64,000 bases of DNA from Methylibium petroleiphilum PM1 (lineage in GTDB: Bacteria; Pseudomonadota; Gammaproteobacteria; Burkholderiales; Burkholderiaceae_C): contig NC_008825.1 of NCBI RefSeq assembly GCF_000015725.1, positions 1,364,001 to 1,428,000 of the forward strand. The letters run 5' to 3'. This document shows positions 21,059 through 28,915 of the stretch, in pieces. Under the pieces are notes generated by a model, which saw nothing but the letters and a program-made list of their open reading frames with translations, ran no database searches and was not told the origin of the DNA. The position numbers and the translations under genes were made by a program. Positions within the stretch are counted from its first letter, which is position 1. Each line of letters opens with the position of its first letter.

Positions 21059-24000
21059 CGTCGGCGGCGTTCGCCTACCGCATCGATGGCGCGCTGGTGG
21101 CGCCGGCGGCGTTCTACCGCGTGGCCTGCGACCCGCGCCGCAGCGTCGTCGTCGAAGCCTGTGCCGGCGCCGGCAAGACGTGGATGCTGGTGTCGCGCAT
21201 CCTGCGTGCGCTGCTCGATGGCGCGGCGCCGCAGGAGATCCTGGCCATCACCTTCACCCGCAAGGCTGCGGGCGAGATGCGCGAGCGCCTGCAGGGCTGG
21301 CTGCACGAGTTCGCGCTGTGCGACGACGCGCAGCGCGAGCAGGCGCTGGTCGATCGCGGCTGCACGCGGCAGGAGGCCGGCGTGCTCGTGCCCCGGCTGG
21401 CCGCGCTGTACTCAGAGTTGCTGTCCGGCGGACGGCTGGTCGAGATACGCACCTTCCATGGCTGGTTCAGCCAGTTGTTGCGCGCCGCGCCGCTGGCGCT
21501 GCTGGAGCCGCTGGGCCTGCAGTCCGAGGTCGACCTGCTCGAGGACCGCAGCGACCTGCAGCCGCACTACTGGCGGCGTTTCCTGTCGGCCGTATCGGCC
21601 GATGCCGCCCTGCGCGAGGACTTCGCGGCACTCGTGCACGATCGCGGGCGCCACGTGGCGCAGCAGTGGCTCGAGGCTGCGCTCGACCAGCGCGTCGAGA
21701 TCGAACGGACCGATGCCGCCGGCGTGCTGGAAACCAGCGTGCCAGCGGCCGCAGCGCTGTGGCCGCAGTTCGACGGACTGGCCCATCCCGCCGACTGGCT
21801 GGCGCAGCCGGACATCCGGAGCGCGCTGTCGACTCTGGCGGTGGCGCTGGGGGCGGCCGGGGGCAAGAAGTCGCGAGATGCGGGCAGCGCACTCGAGCAG
21901 GCGCTGGCCGGCATCGAAGCCGATCCGTCGGCGGCCTTCGACGCCGCCTGGCAGGCCTTGTTCACCAAGACCGGCGAACTGCGCAAGCAGATCGACGCAC
22001 CGGGCCTGAACGAGGCGGCCGACGTGCTGCGGCGCATTGCCGAGGCCATGGACCAGCAGGCGGCGCACCGTGCGCATGCGCGCATGGTCCGGCTGTCTCG
22101 CGTATTGCTCGCCAGCTACCGCCAGCTCAAGCGCGACCGCGGCCTCGCCGACATGGCCGACCTCGAGGCCTGCGCCGAGCACCTGCTGGCCGATGCCGAA
22201 CTGTCGGGCTGGGTTCAGGAGCGGCTGGATGCGCGCGTGCGTCACCTGCTGATCGACGAGTTCCAGGACACCAGCCCGCTGCAGTGGCGCACGCTCGACG
22301 CCTGGCTCAGCGGCTACGCCGGGGCCGGCGGCGGCAGCAGCGGACAGCGGCCCCTGTCGGTCTTCATCGTCGGCGATCCGAAGCAGAGCATCTACCGCTT
22401 CCGTCGGGCCGACCCGCGCGTCTTTGCGCAGGCGCGCGACTTCGTCGTCACCGCGCTGGACGGTGCCCACCTGGCCTGCGACCACACGCGCCGCAACGCG
22501 CCCCGGGTGCTGGCCGTACTGAATGCGGTGTTCGCGCACGCGCAGGCTGGTGGCCGGTTCGACGACTTCCGCCCGCACACCACCGACGTGAGCGAGCCGC
22601 CCGGTGCGGTGTGGTTGCTGCCGGCGGTGCCCCGGCCGGAGAAGGGCGGCCCGGTGGTTGCCGCCGGCGGTTGGCGCGACAGCCTCACCACACCGCGCAC
22701 CGAGCCTGAAGAGGTGCTGCGGCGGATCGAGGCGGAGCAGGTTGCGGTCGGCATCACCGCCCTGCTGGCCGAAGGGGGGCTGGCCCCGGGCGACATCCAG
22801 GTGCTGTGTCGCAAGCGGGCCCCGTTGGCACTGGTGGCCCAGGCGCTGCGTGAACGTGGCGTTCCCCACGCCACGCCCGAGCAGCGCGAGCTGATGGCGG
22901 CGCCCGAAGTGCGCGACCTGGTCGCGCTGCTCGATGCGCTGGCGTCACCGTCGCACGACCTGTCGTTCGCGCAGGCCCTGAAGAGTCCGGTGTTCGGCGC
23001 GAGCGATGACGACCTGGTGGCGCTCGCACGGGCGGCGCGGGCTGAGCGGCTTGCCTGGAGCGAGGTGCTGCTGCGTGGCGCAGGCGCGGGCAGGGCGGCC
23101 CTCGATCGGGCCCGCGCGCTGTGGCCCGGCTGGCTGGCGGCCGCCGCGGCACTGCCGCCGCACGATCTGCTCGATCGCATCGTCGACGAGGGCGAGGTGC
23201 GCGAGCGCTATGCCGCTGTGGTACCGCCTGCGGGGCGCTTGCTGGCGCTTGCGGCCATCGATGCGCTGCTGGCGCAGTCGCTGCTGCTCGACGGTGCGCG
23301 CCATGCCACGCCCTACAACTTCGTGCGTGCGCTCCGGCGCCGGCGCGTGCTGCTGCCGCCGCAGAGCGCGGCCGACGCGGTGCAGTTGCTGACCATCCAT
23401 GGCGCCAAGGGCCTGGAGGCGCGCGCGGTGTTCGTGATCGACACCATGCCGGAGGCGCCGAAGGCGGAGACCGCGACCCTGCTGATCGACTGGCCGGCCG
23501 ATGCGGCGCACCCCCATTGCTGCGCCTTCGTCGCCAGTGAGTCGCGTTGCCCGCCGTCGCTGCGCGCCCTGATGGCGGCCGAGCAGGAAGGGCGGGCGCG
23601 CGAGGAGCTCAATGCGCTCTACGTGGCGATGACCCGGGCCCGAGAGCGGCTCGTCTTCAGCGCGACAACCCCGCACCGCGCGGCGCCAGGGCCGAGCGCG
23701 TGGCAGCGACTCGCTGAAGCGGGGGCGGATGCCGTCCCACCGTCAGCCGATGCCGGTGGCACGGCAGGGTCCGCCGGGTCGGCCGAGAGCCCGGTGGTGC
23801 TGCTTGCGCTGCCGCGCGTCCGTCTCGCCGCCGAGCCCTCCGACCCGGTGGCGGCCGACGCCGACACCGAAGCTGCGCAACTCGGCCGTGCGGTGCATCG
23901 CGTGCTCGAATGGCTGCCGGCCGACGCCGCGCTCGATGCGGCCGCAGCGGCGGCGGCCATCGAGTTCGCGTTGCCGCCCGACGCCGCGCCTCGCGTGGCC

Positions 24001-24315
24001 GCGCTGGTGCGGGCGGTGCTGGGCAGTGCGGCCTGTGCACGCTTCTTCGACCCGGAGGCGCTGCACTGGTCGGGCAACGAGGTGGCGATCGCATGGCGCG
24101 GCGCCGCGTTGCGCATCGATCGGCTGGTGGCATTGCACACGCCCGCAGGCCCGGAGTGGTGGGTGCTCGACTACAAGCTGCAGCACGCACCGCAGGCGAT
24201 CGAGGCCTACCGGGAACAACTGGCCGGCTACCGCGAGGCCGTGCAGTCTCTGCAGGGGGGCGAGAGCGTGCGTGCGGCCTTCATCACCGCGGCCGGCGAG
24301 GTGATCGAACTCTAG
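21055..24315 (+). CDS. AddA-like UvrD/RecB-family helicase-nuclease
   Basis: 1086 aa. Superfamily 1A helicase motifs in order: Q-like VVVEACAGAGKTWML (Walker A Lys about 41), ITFTRKAAGEM (Ia), LLIDEFQDTSPLQW (II), VGDPKQSIYRFRRAD (III), LTIHGAKGLEARAVF (V), LNALYVAMTRARERL (VI). The C-terminus holds a second nuclease domain with AVHRVLEWL, LRIDRLVA, WVLDYKL and QLAGYREAV, so its catalytic residues look intact. The true start is the ATG at 21055, overlapping the addB-like stop by 4 bp; the frame is open further upstream but that is shadow. It ends overlapping the convergent hpnE by 4 bp. Confidence 0.9.
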   Translation: MTSAAFAYRIDGALVAPAAFYRVACDPRRSVVVEACAGAGKTWMLVSRILRALLDGAAPQEILAITFTRKAAGEMRERLQGWLHEFALCDDAQREQALVDRGCTRQEAGVLVPRLAALYSELLSGGRLVEIRTFHGWFSQLLRAAPLALLEPLGLQSEVDLLEDRSDLQPHYWRRFLSAVSADAALREDFAALVHDRGRHVAQQWLEAALDQRVEIERTDAAGVLETSVPAAAALWPQFDGLAHPADWLAQPDIRSALSTLAVALGAAGGKKSRDAGSALEQALAGIEADPSAAFDAAWQALFTKTGELRKQIDAPGLNEAADVLRRIAEAMDQQAAHRAHARMVRLSRVLLASYRQLKRDRGLADMADLEACAEHLLADAELSGWVQERLDARVRHLLIDEFQDTSPLQWRTLDAWLSGYAGAGGGSSGQRPLSVFIVGDPKQSIYRFRRADPRVFAQARDFVVTALDGAHLACDHTRRNAPRVLAVLNAVFAHAQAGGRFDDFRPHTTDVSEPPGAVWLLPAVPRPEKGGPVVAAGGWRDSLTTPRTEPEEVLRRIEAEQVAVGITALLAEGGLAPGDIQVLCRKRAPLALVAQALRERGVPHATPEQRELMAAPEVRDLVALLDALASPSHDLSFAQALKSPVFGASDDDLVALARAARAERLAWSEVLLRGAGAGRAALDRARALWPGWLAAAAALPPHDLLDRIVDEGEVRERYAAVVPPAGRLLALAAIDALLAQSLLLDGARHATPYNFVRALRRRRVLLPPQSAADAVQLLTIHGAKGLEARAVFVIDTMPEAPKAETATLLIDWPADAAHPHCCAFVASESRCPPSLRALMAAEQEGRAREELNALYVAMTRARERLVFSATTPHRAAPGPSAWQRLAEAGADAVPPSADAGGTAGSAGSAESPVVLLALPRVRLAAEPSDPVAADADTEAAQLGRAVHRVLEWLPADAALDAAAAAAAIEFALPPDAAPRVAALVRAVLGSAACARFFDPEALHWSGNEVAIAWRGAALRIDRLVALHTPAGPEWWVLDYKLQHAPQAIEAYREQLAGYREAVQSLQGGESVRAAFITAAGEVIEL

Positions 24316-25658
24316 GGCCCGCTGCGCGAGGCTGGTGGCTCGTGCGGAAGCTTCGTTGGCGGGAGTGCCTGTGCTGCGGCCTGGCCGGCGCGCATTGCGC
24401 CCTCGAGCGTGGCGGGGTAGGGCCCATCGATGTAATCACCCGCGGCGAGCAATCCCGGCGCGATGCTGCCGCCCGGGCGCCGCAGACCGGGCGTGCAGAG
24501 GAAGGTGGCGCGCTTCTCGCTGAGCACCCGCAGCAGCCGGGGCTCGCTCGGCAGGCAGCGGCCGAGCTGCGCTGTGGCCTGCAGGCGCACCGCCTCGGCC
24601 GTGGCGTCGAGCCCGCGCACGACGGCGTCGGCCGCGCCGCTGATGACGAAGGCCAGCGTGCCGGTTGCGCCCGGTTCGCGTGCCGGGTCACGCAGCTGGC
24701 CGAGATCGAACACGTATTGCGCCGGCGACACGGCGTCGCGCGCGTCCAGGGCGAGCATCGGCGCCGGGAGCCGGGCTCCGGATGCGTGCAGCAGCACGGT
24801 GACGATCGGTTCGTAGCGCAGCGCGGCGGCCAGCTCGGCCCAGGCCGGCGCATGCGGCGCGGCGAGGCGGGCGGCCTCGACGGCGCTGCAGGCCAGCACC
24901 ACGCGGTCGAATCGCTCGCCATCGACCTGCCAGCCGCCGGTGTCGGGGGCGATCGCGTTCACGCGCCGTCCGGTGTGCAGCACCGCGTCGCGGGTGCGCA
25001 GCCACGTTGCGGCGGCGTCGGGCCACAGCGCGCCGAGGTCCACGCGCGGCAGCAGCAGGTCCGAGGCGCCGGGGCCGGCGAACAGTGCGTCCCGCAGCAC
25101 GCGCAGGAACACCTGCGCGCTCGCCTGCTGCGCCGGCGTGTTGAGCGCGGCGACGCACAGCGGTTCGATCAGGGCTCGGCGCAGCGTGGCGGGCAACGAG
25201 GCCGTGAGGTCCGCGACCGTCAGGCGTTCGTCGCAACGGAAGCCGCGCAGCAGCCATCCGCCGGTCGTGCACAGCAGCGCCATCCGCTCGCGCAGCGACC
25301 AGCCCCGGGCAGACAGCACGCCGCGCACGAAGCCGGGCAGCGCCGGCCCGCGCGGCAGGGACAGGCCATGTCCTTGCGCATCGATCAGGGTGAGGGGTCT
25401 GCGCTGCAAGACCGTGCGCTCATCGACCCCGACCGTCCGCAGCAGCGACAGCGTCGCGCTGTATGCGCCGATCAGGATGTGCTGGCCGTTGTCGAGCGCC
25501 AGGCCGTCGACCGACGCGGGCAGGCGCCGCGCGCGACCGCCCAGCGACGGCGCCATCTCGGCCAGCGTGACCTGGTGGCCGAGCGCGCTCGCCTCGACCG
25601 CTGCGGCCAGCCCGGCCCATCCGCCCCCGACGATCGCAACCCGCAGCGCCGACGTCAT
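24312..25658 (-). CDS. hpnE: Hydroxysqualene dehydroxylase HpnE
   Basis: FAD-dependent amine-oxidase-fold enzyme that reduces hydroxysqualene to squalene, last step of the HpnC-HpnD-HpnE route. 448 aa. The FAD-binding Rossmann motif VAIVGGGWAGLAAAVEA (about 7-23) is followed by SLGGRARRLP and the family's DNGQHILIGAY segment; the C-terminus carries LLAAGDYIDGPYPATLEGA, the second FAD contact. It is the last gene of the hpnCDE run and its stop overlaps the addA-like gene on the other strand. Confidence 0.92.
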   Translation of the reverse strand: MTSALRVAIVGGGWAGLAAAVEASALGHQVTLAEMAPSLGGRARRLPASVDGLALDNGQHILIGAYSATLSLLRTVGVDERTVLQRRPLTLIDAQGHGLSLPRGPALPGFVRGVLSARGWSLRERMALLCTTGGWLLRGFRCDERLTVADLTASLPATLRRALIEPLCVAALNTPAQQASAQVFLRVLRDALFAGPGASDLLLPRVDLGALWPDAAATWLRTRDAVLHTGRRVNAIAPDTGGWQVDGERFDRVVLACSAVEAARLAAPHAPAWAELAAALRYEPIVTVLLHASGARLPAPMLALDARDAVSPAQYVFDLGQLRDPAREPGATGTLAFVISGAADAVVRGLDATAEAVRLQATAQLGRCLPSEPRLLRVLSEKRATFLCTPGLRRPGGSIAPGLLAAGDYIDGPYPATLEGAMRAGQAAAQALPPTKLPHEPPASRSGP

Positions 25659-25734
25659 GCGAACACTTCGGTGATGGGGTCTAACCAGCCACCCTCAGGA
25701 GGAAAACCGAGGCCATCGCGCAGACGCCGCGGAT

Positions 25735-25787
25735 CCGGCTTCGCCGGTCCGCCAGCGTCGCCCCCTGGGGGGGAGCGGCGCAGCCGC
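25735..25787. repeat. GC-rich triple stem-loop between hpnE and hpnD
   Basis: Three adjacent palindromes: CCGGC-TTC-GCCGG (25735-25747), a CCCCC/GGGGG pair around one T (25761-25771), and GCGGC-GCA-GCCGC (25775-25787). It lies in the 138-bp hpnD-hpnE gap and could attenuate hpnE or be a dispersed REP-like element of the kind common in Burkholderiales genomes. Only one copy is seen here, so dispersion cannot be shown. Confidence 0.45.
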
Positions 25788-25796
25788 AACGGGGGG

Positions 25797-26660
25797 TCAC
25801 CTTTCACGCCAGTTGGTTTTCCACGCCAGCCACAGCTTGCGCAGCGGGGTCAGCGCGGTGCGCTGGTGCAGCACCTGGAAGCCGGTGGCCTCGATCTCGC
25901 GCAGCAGCGTGCGGTAGATCTCCGCCATCATCAGGCCTGGCCGCTGTGCACGGCGCTCGTCGGCGGGCAGCGCCGCGAACGCCTCGTCGTAGGACCGGTG
26001 CGCGCGCTCGGCCTGGAACTTCATCAGCGAGGTGAAGCGCTCGCTGTAGCCCCAGGGCGCCTCGCGCTTGAGCAGCTCGTGCGCCTTCACGTCGAAGCGC
26101 TGCAACTCGCTCACCGGCAGGTAGATGCGGCCGCGGCGCGCATCGTCGCCGACGTCGCGGATGATGTTGGTGAGCTGGAAGGCGCGGCCCAGGGTGTGGG
26201 CATAGCGTCGCGTGCCCTCGCTCAGCGGGCGCCCGGGCTCGCAGCCGAAGATGCTGGCAGCGACCTCGCCGACCACGCCGGCCACCAGGTGGCAGTAGCG
26301 TCGCAGCGTCACGTCGTCGAGGTAGCGCGTCTGGGTGAGGTCCATCTCGCAGCCGTCGATCACGGCGCTCAGGTGCTCGGCACGGATGCCGTAGTCGGCC
26401 ACGTGCGGCATCAGGGCCTGCAGGACCGGGTGGTGCGCCTGACCGGCGAAGGCCTCGGCCACCTCCTTGCGCCACCAGGCCAGCTTGGTGGCCGCGACGC
26501 CGGGGTCGGAGACTTCGTCGACGACATCGTCGACCTCGCGGCAGAACGCGTAGAACGCGGTGATGGCGGCGCGGCGCGGCGGTGGCAGGAACAGGAAGGC
26601 GTAGTAGAAGCTCGACCCGCTCGCAGCGGCCTTGTCCTGCACGTACTGTTGGGGCGTCAT
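25797..26660 (-). CDS. hpnD: Presqualene diphosphate synthase HpnD
   Basis: Joins two farnesyl diphosphates into presqualene diphosphate. 287 aa, class I prenyltransferase fold. First Asp-rich motif REVDDVVDEV (about 41-50) and second motif IRDVGDDARRGRIYLP (about 164-179) bind Mg-diphosphate; SSFYYAFLFLPPPRR at the N-terminus is typical of HpnD. It follows hpnC by 78 bp in the same direction. Confidence 0.94.
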   Translation of the reverse strand: MTPQQYVQDKAAASGSSFYYAFLFLPPPRRAAITAFYAFCREVDDVVDEVSDPGVAATKLAWWRKEVAEAFAGQAHHPVLQALMPHVADYGIRAEHLSAVIDGCEMDLTQTRYLDDVTLRRYCHLVAGVVGEVAASIFGCEPGRPLSEGTRRYAHTLGRAFQLTNIIRDVGDDARRGRIYLPVSELQRFDVKAHELLKREAPWGYSERFTSLMKFQAERAHRSYDEAFAALPADERRAQRPGLMMAEIYRTLLREIEATGFQVLHQRTALTPLRKLWLAWKTNWRER

Positions 26661-26738
26661 GGGGCGAGGGCGGGGCGGGCGAGTCGGTGCGGTGATTCAG
26701 GAGATTGTCACATCGGCCGCGGGCCGCACCGTGCTCCG

Positions 26739-27569
26739 TCAGGCGCGTGCACGCATGCGGCAGGCACGCCAGGCGATCAGCGGTCCGTCCAGCGCCCGCA
26801 GCCGCGGCCGCCGGCGCAGCGTGGCGAACTGCAGGGCCTCGATCTTGTCGACGATGCGCAGGCCGCCCTGCACCACGCCGCGCAGTTCCCAGCCGGCCCG
26901 GCCCGGCAGCCGGTGGACCAGCGGCGCGCCGCTCAGCATCAGCCCGCGCGTCCAGGCGCATTGCGCCTGCACCAATGCCCGGCTGGCGACGCTGTCGTGC
27001 TGCAGGAACAGCGCGGCCTCGTCGACGCCGTGGGCAGCGCACTGGTCGAGCGGAATGTAGAGCCGGCCGCGCGGCAGGTCGATGCTCAGGTCCTGCCAGA
27101 AATTGATGAGCTGCAGCGCGCTGCAGATCGCATCGGAGCGCTGCAGGCTGTCGGCGTCCTGCACGCCGTACAGGTGCAGCAGCAGCCGTCCCACTGGATT
27201 GGCCGAGCGGCGGCAGTAGTCCAGCAGTTCGGCGCGGTCGGAATAGCGGGTCTGGACCACGTCCTGCACGAAGGCGTCGAGCAGGTCCTCCAGCAGCGGC
27301 AGCGGCAACGCGTGCTTCGCGATCGCGACGGACAGCGGCTCGAACACGGCGGCCCAGCGTTGCGAGACCGCCGCGCCGGCGGCGACGGCATGCAGGTCGG
27401 CGCGGTAAGCCGCCAGGTCGGAGAGCCGCTGCGCGGCGGGCGCATCGCCCTCGTCGGCCAGATCGTCCGCCGTGCGGGCGTAGTGGTAGACCGCCGTCAC
27501 GGCCGGCCGCAGGGCCGGTGGGCAGAGCAGCGAGGCGACAGGAAAGTTCTCGTAGTGATCGACGCTCAT
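26739..27569 (-). CDS. hpnC: Hydroxysqualene synthase HpnC
   Basis: Converts presqualene diphosphate to hydroxysqualene. 276 aa. N-terminal HYENFPVASLLCP and RTADDLADEGD (first Asp motif, about 33-43) are characteristic of HpnC; the second motif is NFWQDLSIDLPRGRLYIP. The ATG at 27569 matches family N-termini; the frame remains open to 27689 across the divergent RND promoter, which argues against a longer protein. First gene of hpnCDE. No squalene-hopene cyclase is in this window. Confidence 0.93.
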   Translation of the reverse strand: MSVDHYENFPVASLLCPPALRPAVTAVYHYARTADDLADEGDAPAAQRLSDLAAYRADLHAVAAGAAVSQRWAAVFEPLSVAIAKHALPLPLLEDLLDAFVQDVVQTRYSDRAELLDYCRRSANPVGRLLLHLYGVQDADSLQRSDAICSALQLINFWQDLSIDLPRGRLYIPLDQCAAHGVDEAALFLQHDSVASRALVQAQCAWTRGLMLSGAPLVHRLPGRAGWELRGVVQGGLRIVDKIEALQFATLRRRPRLRALDGPLIAWRACRMRARA

Positions 27570-27642
27570 CGGGGCCTGCATGCTGGCGTGCGGCCGCATT
27601 GTCCACGCCGGCGGCGCGCAGCGAGCCGGGACGGACGCCGCG

Positions 27643-27686
27643 TTGACAGGCCCTGCGACCGACCCGTATATTACTGACCAGTCAGT
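27643..27686 (+). promoter_or_regulatory. RND-pump promoter with TetR-type operator
   Basis: TTGACA (27643-27648), 18 bp, TATATT (27667-27672), immediately followed by the dyad ACTGAC-CA-GTCAGT (27673-27686), which would cover the transcription start. Dyads of this sequence type (TGACNNGTCA) are typical operators of TetR repressors controlling efflux pumps. No tetR gene lies on either side, so the repressor would be encoded elsewhere. The pump start codon is 80 bp downstream. Confidence 0.68.
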
Positions 27687-27765
27687 CATTAAATCTTCCG
27701 GAGCTCCGTTCCACTGCGCCGGGAGTCCATTCCCGTCCCGTCCACCTGACGTTCAAGGGTTCGAC

Positions 27766-28902
27766 ATGCGCCTGCCGTTCTCTCGCCGCGTCCGCCTCGC
27801 CGTGATGCCGCTGTGTGCCCTGTTCCTGCTGGCCTGTTCGAGGCACGAGCCGGCGCCCGAGCCGGTGCGAGCCGTCCGCACGCTCACCGCTGCGGGCGAC
27901 GTGGCCGGCGGTCGCTACGAGTTCGCCGCCGAGGTGAAGGCGCGCATCGAGTCGCGGCTCGGCTTTCGTGTCGGTGGCAAGATCCTGCGGCGCGATGTCG
28001 ATCTGGGCGACAGCGTCAAGGCCGGCCAGGTGCTCGCTCGGCTCGATCCCCGCGATCTGCGGCTCGGCGAAGACAGTGCGCGGGCGGCCCTGTCGTCGGC
28101 CCAGGCCAGCCATGACCTCGCCGCAGCCGACCACCGGCGCTACCAGGAACTGCTGGCCCAGGGCTTCATCAGTGCAGCCGAGCTCGAGCGTCGCGACGCC
28201 ACGCTGAAGGCGGCGCGCGCCGCGCTCGACCAGGCCCGTGCCCAGTTGGCCGTGCAGGGCAACCAGGCCGACTATGCGGTGCTGCGGGCCGATGCGGCGG
28301 GCGTCATCACGGCGGTGGAGGCCGAGCCCGGCCAGGTGATGGCGGCTGGGGCGGCCGTGCTGCGACTGGCCCAGGACGGGCCACGCGACGCGGTGTTCTC
28401 GATCCCCGAGGACAAGCTGGCGCTGGTGCGGGCGCTGGTAGGCAAGCCCGGCGCGGTGAAGGTTCAGCTCTGGGGTTCGTCGGAGTTGCTGCCGGCGACC
28501 GTGCGCGAGATCGCCGCGGCCACCGATGCCGCCACGCGCACCTTCTTGGTCAAGGCGGACGTGGGGCGTGCCGAGGTCAAGCTCGGACAGACGGCGGCGG
28601 TGATGATCGAGACGCCTCGGATCGCCGGCGTCATCAAGCTGCCGCTCAGCGCGCTGGTGGAATTGCAGGGCAAGACCTCGGTATGGCTGCTCGATGCGCA
28701 GAGCATGACGGTGCGGGCCCAGCCGGTGCAGGCCAGCGGCGCCGAGGGCAATGCGGTCATCGTGACGGCCGGCCTGGTGCCGGGCCAGGAGGTGGTGACT
28801 GCCGGCGTCCACCTGCTGACTCCGGGCCAGAAGGTCAAGCGCTACGCCGAGCCGGGCGCGGCAGCCGCCGCCGCGTCGGCCGTGACCGCGGTGACTCACT
28901 GA
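27766..28902 (+). CDS. RND efflux periplasmic adaptor (membrane fusion lipoprotein)
   Basis: 378 aa. Lipoprotein signal ending LFLLACSR with lipobox Cys at about residue 24. The barrel-sandwich halves flank a coiled-coil hairpin: FRVGGKILRRDVDLGDSVKAG before, and GVITAVEAEPGQVMAAG after. The adaptor links the inner-membrane pump to a TolC-like channel. It sits 13 bp before the permease, the same operon. The frame is open upstream to 27580, but the ATG at 27766 starts the signal peptide. Confidence 0.93.
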   Translation: MRLPFSRRVRLAVMPLCALFLLACSRHEPAPEPVRAVRTLTAAGDVAGGRYEFAAEVKARIESRLGFRVGGKILRRDVDLGDSVKAGQVLARLDPRDLRLGEDSARAALSSAQASHDLAAADHRRYQELLAQGFISAAELERRDATLKAARAALDQARAQLAVQGNQADYAVLRADAAGVITAVEAEPGQVMAAGAAVLRLAQDGPRDAVFSIPEDKLALVRALVGKPGAVKVQLWGSSELLPATVREIAAATDAATRTFLVKADVGRAEVKLGQTAAVMIETPRIAGVIKLPLSALVELQGKTSVWLLDAQSMTVRAQPVQASGAEGNAVIVTAGLVPGQEVVTAGVHLLTPGQKVKRYAEPGAAAAAASAVTAVTH

Positions 28903-28915
28903 GTCCGAGGCCGTG

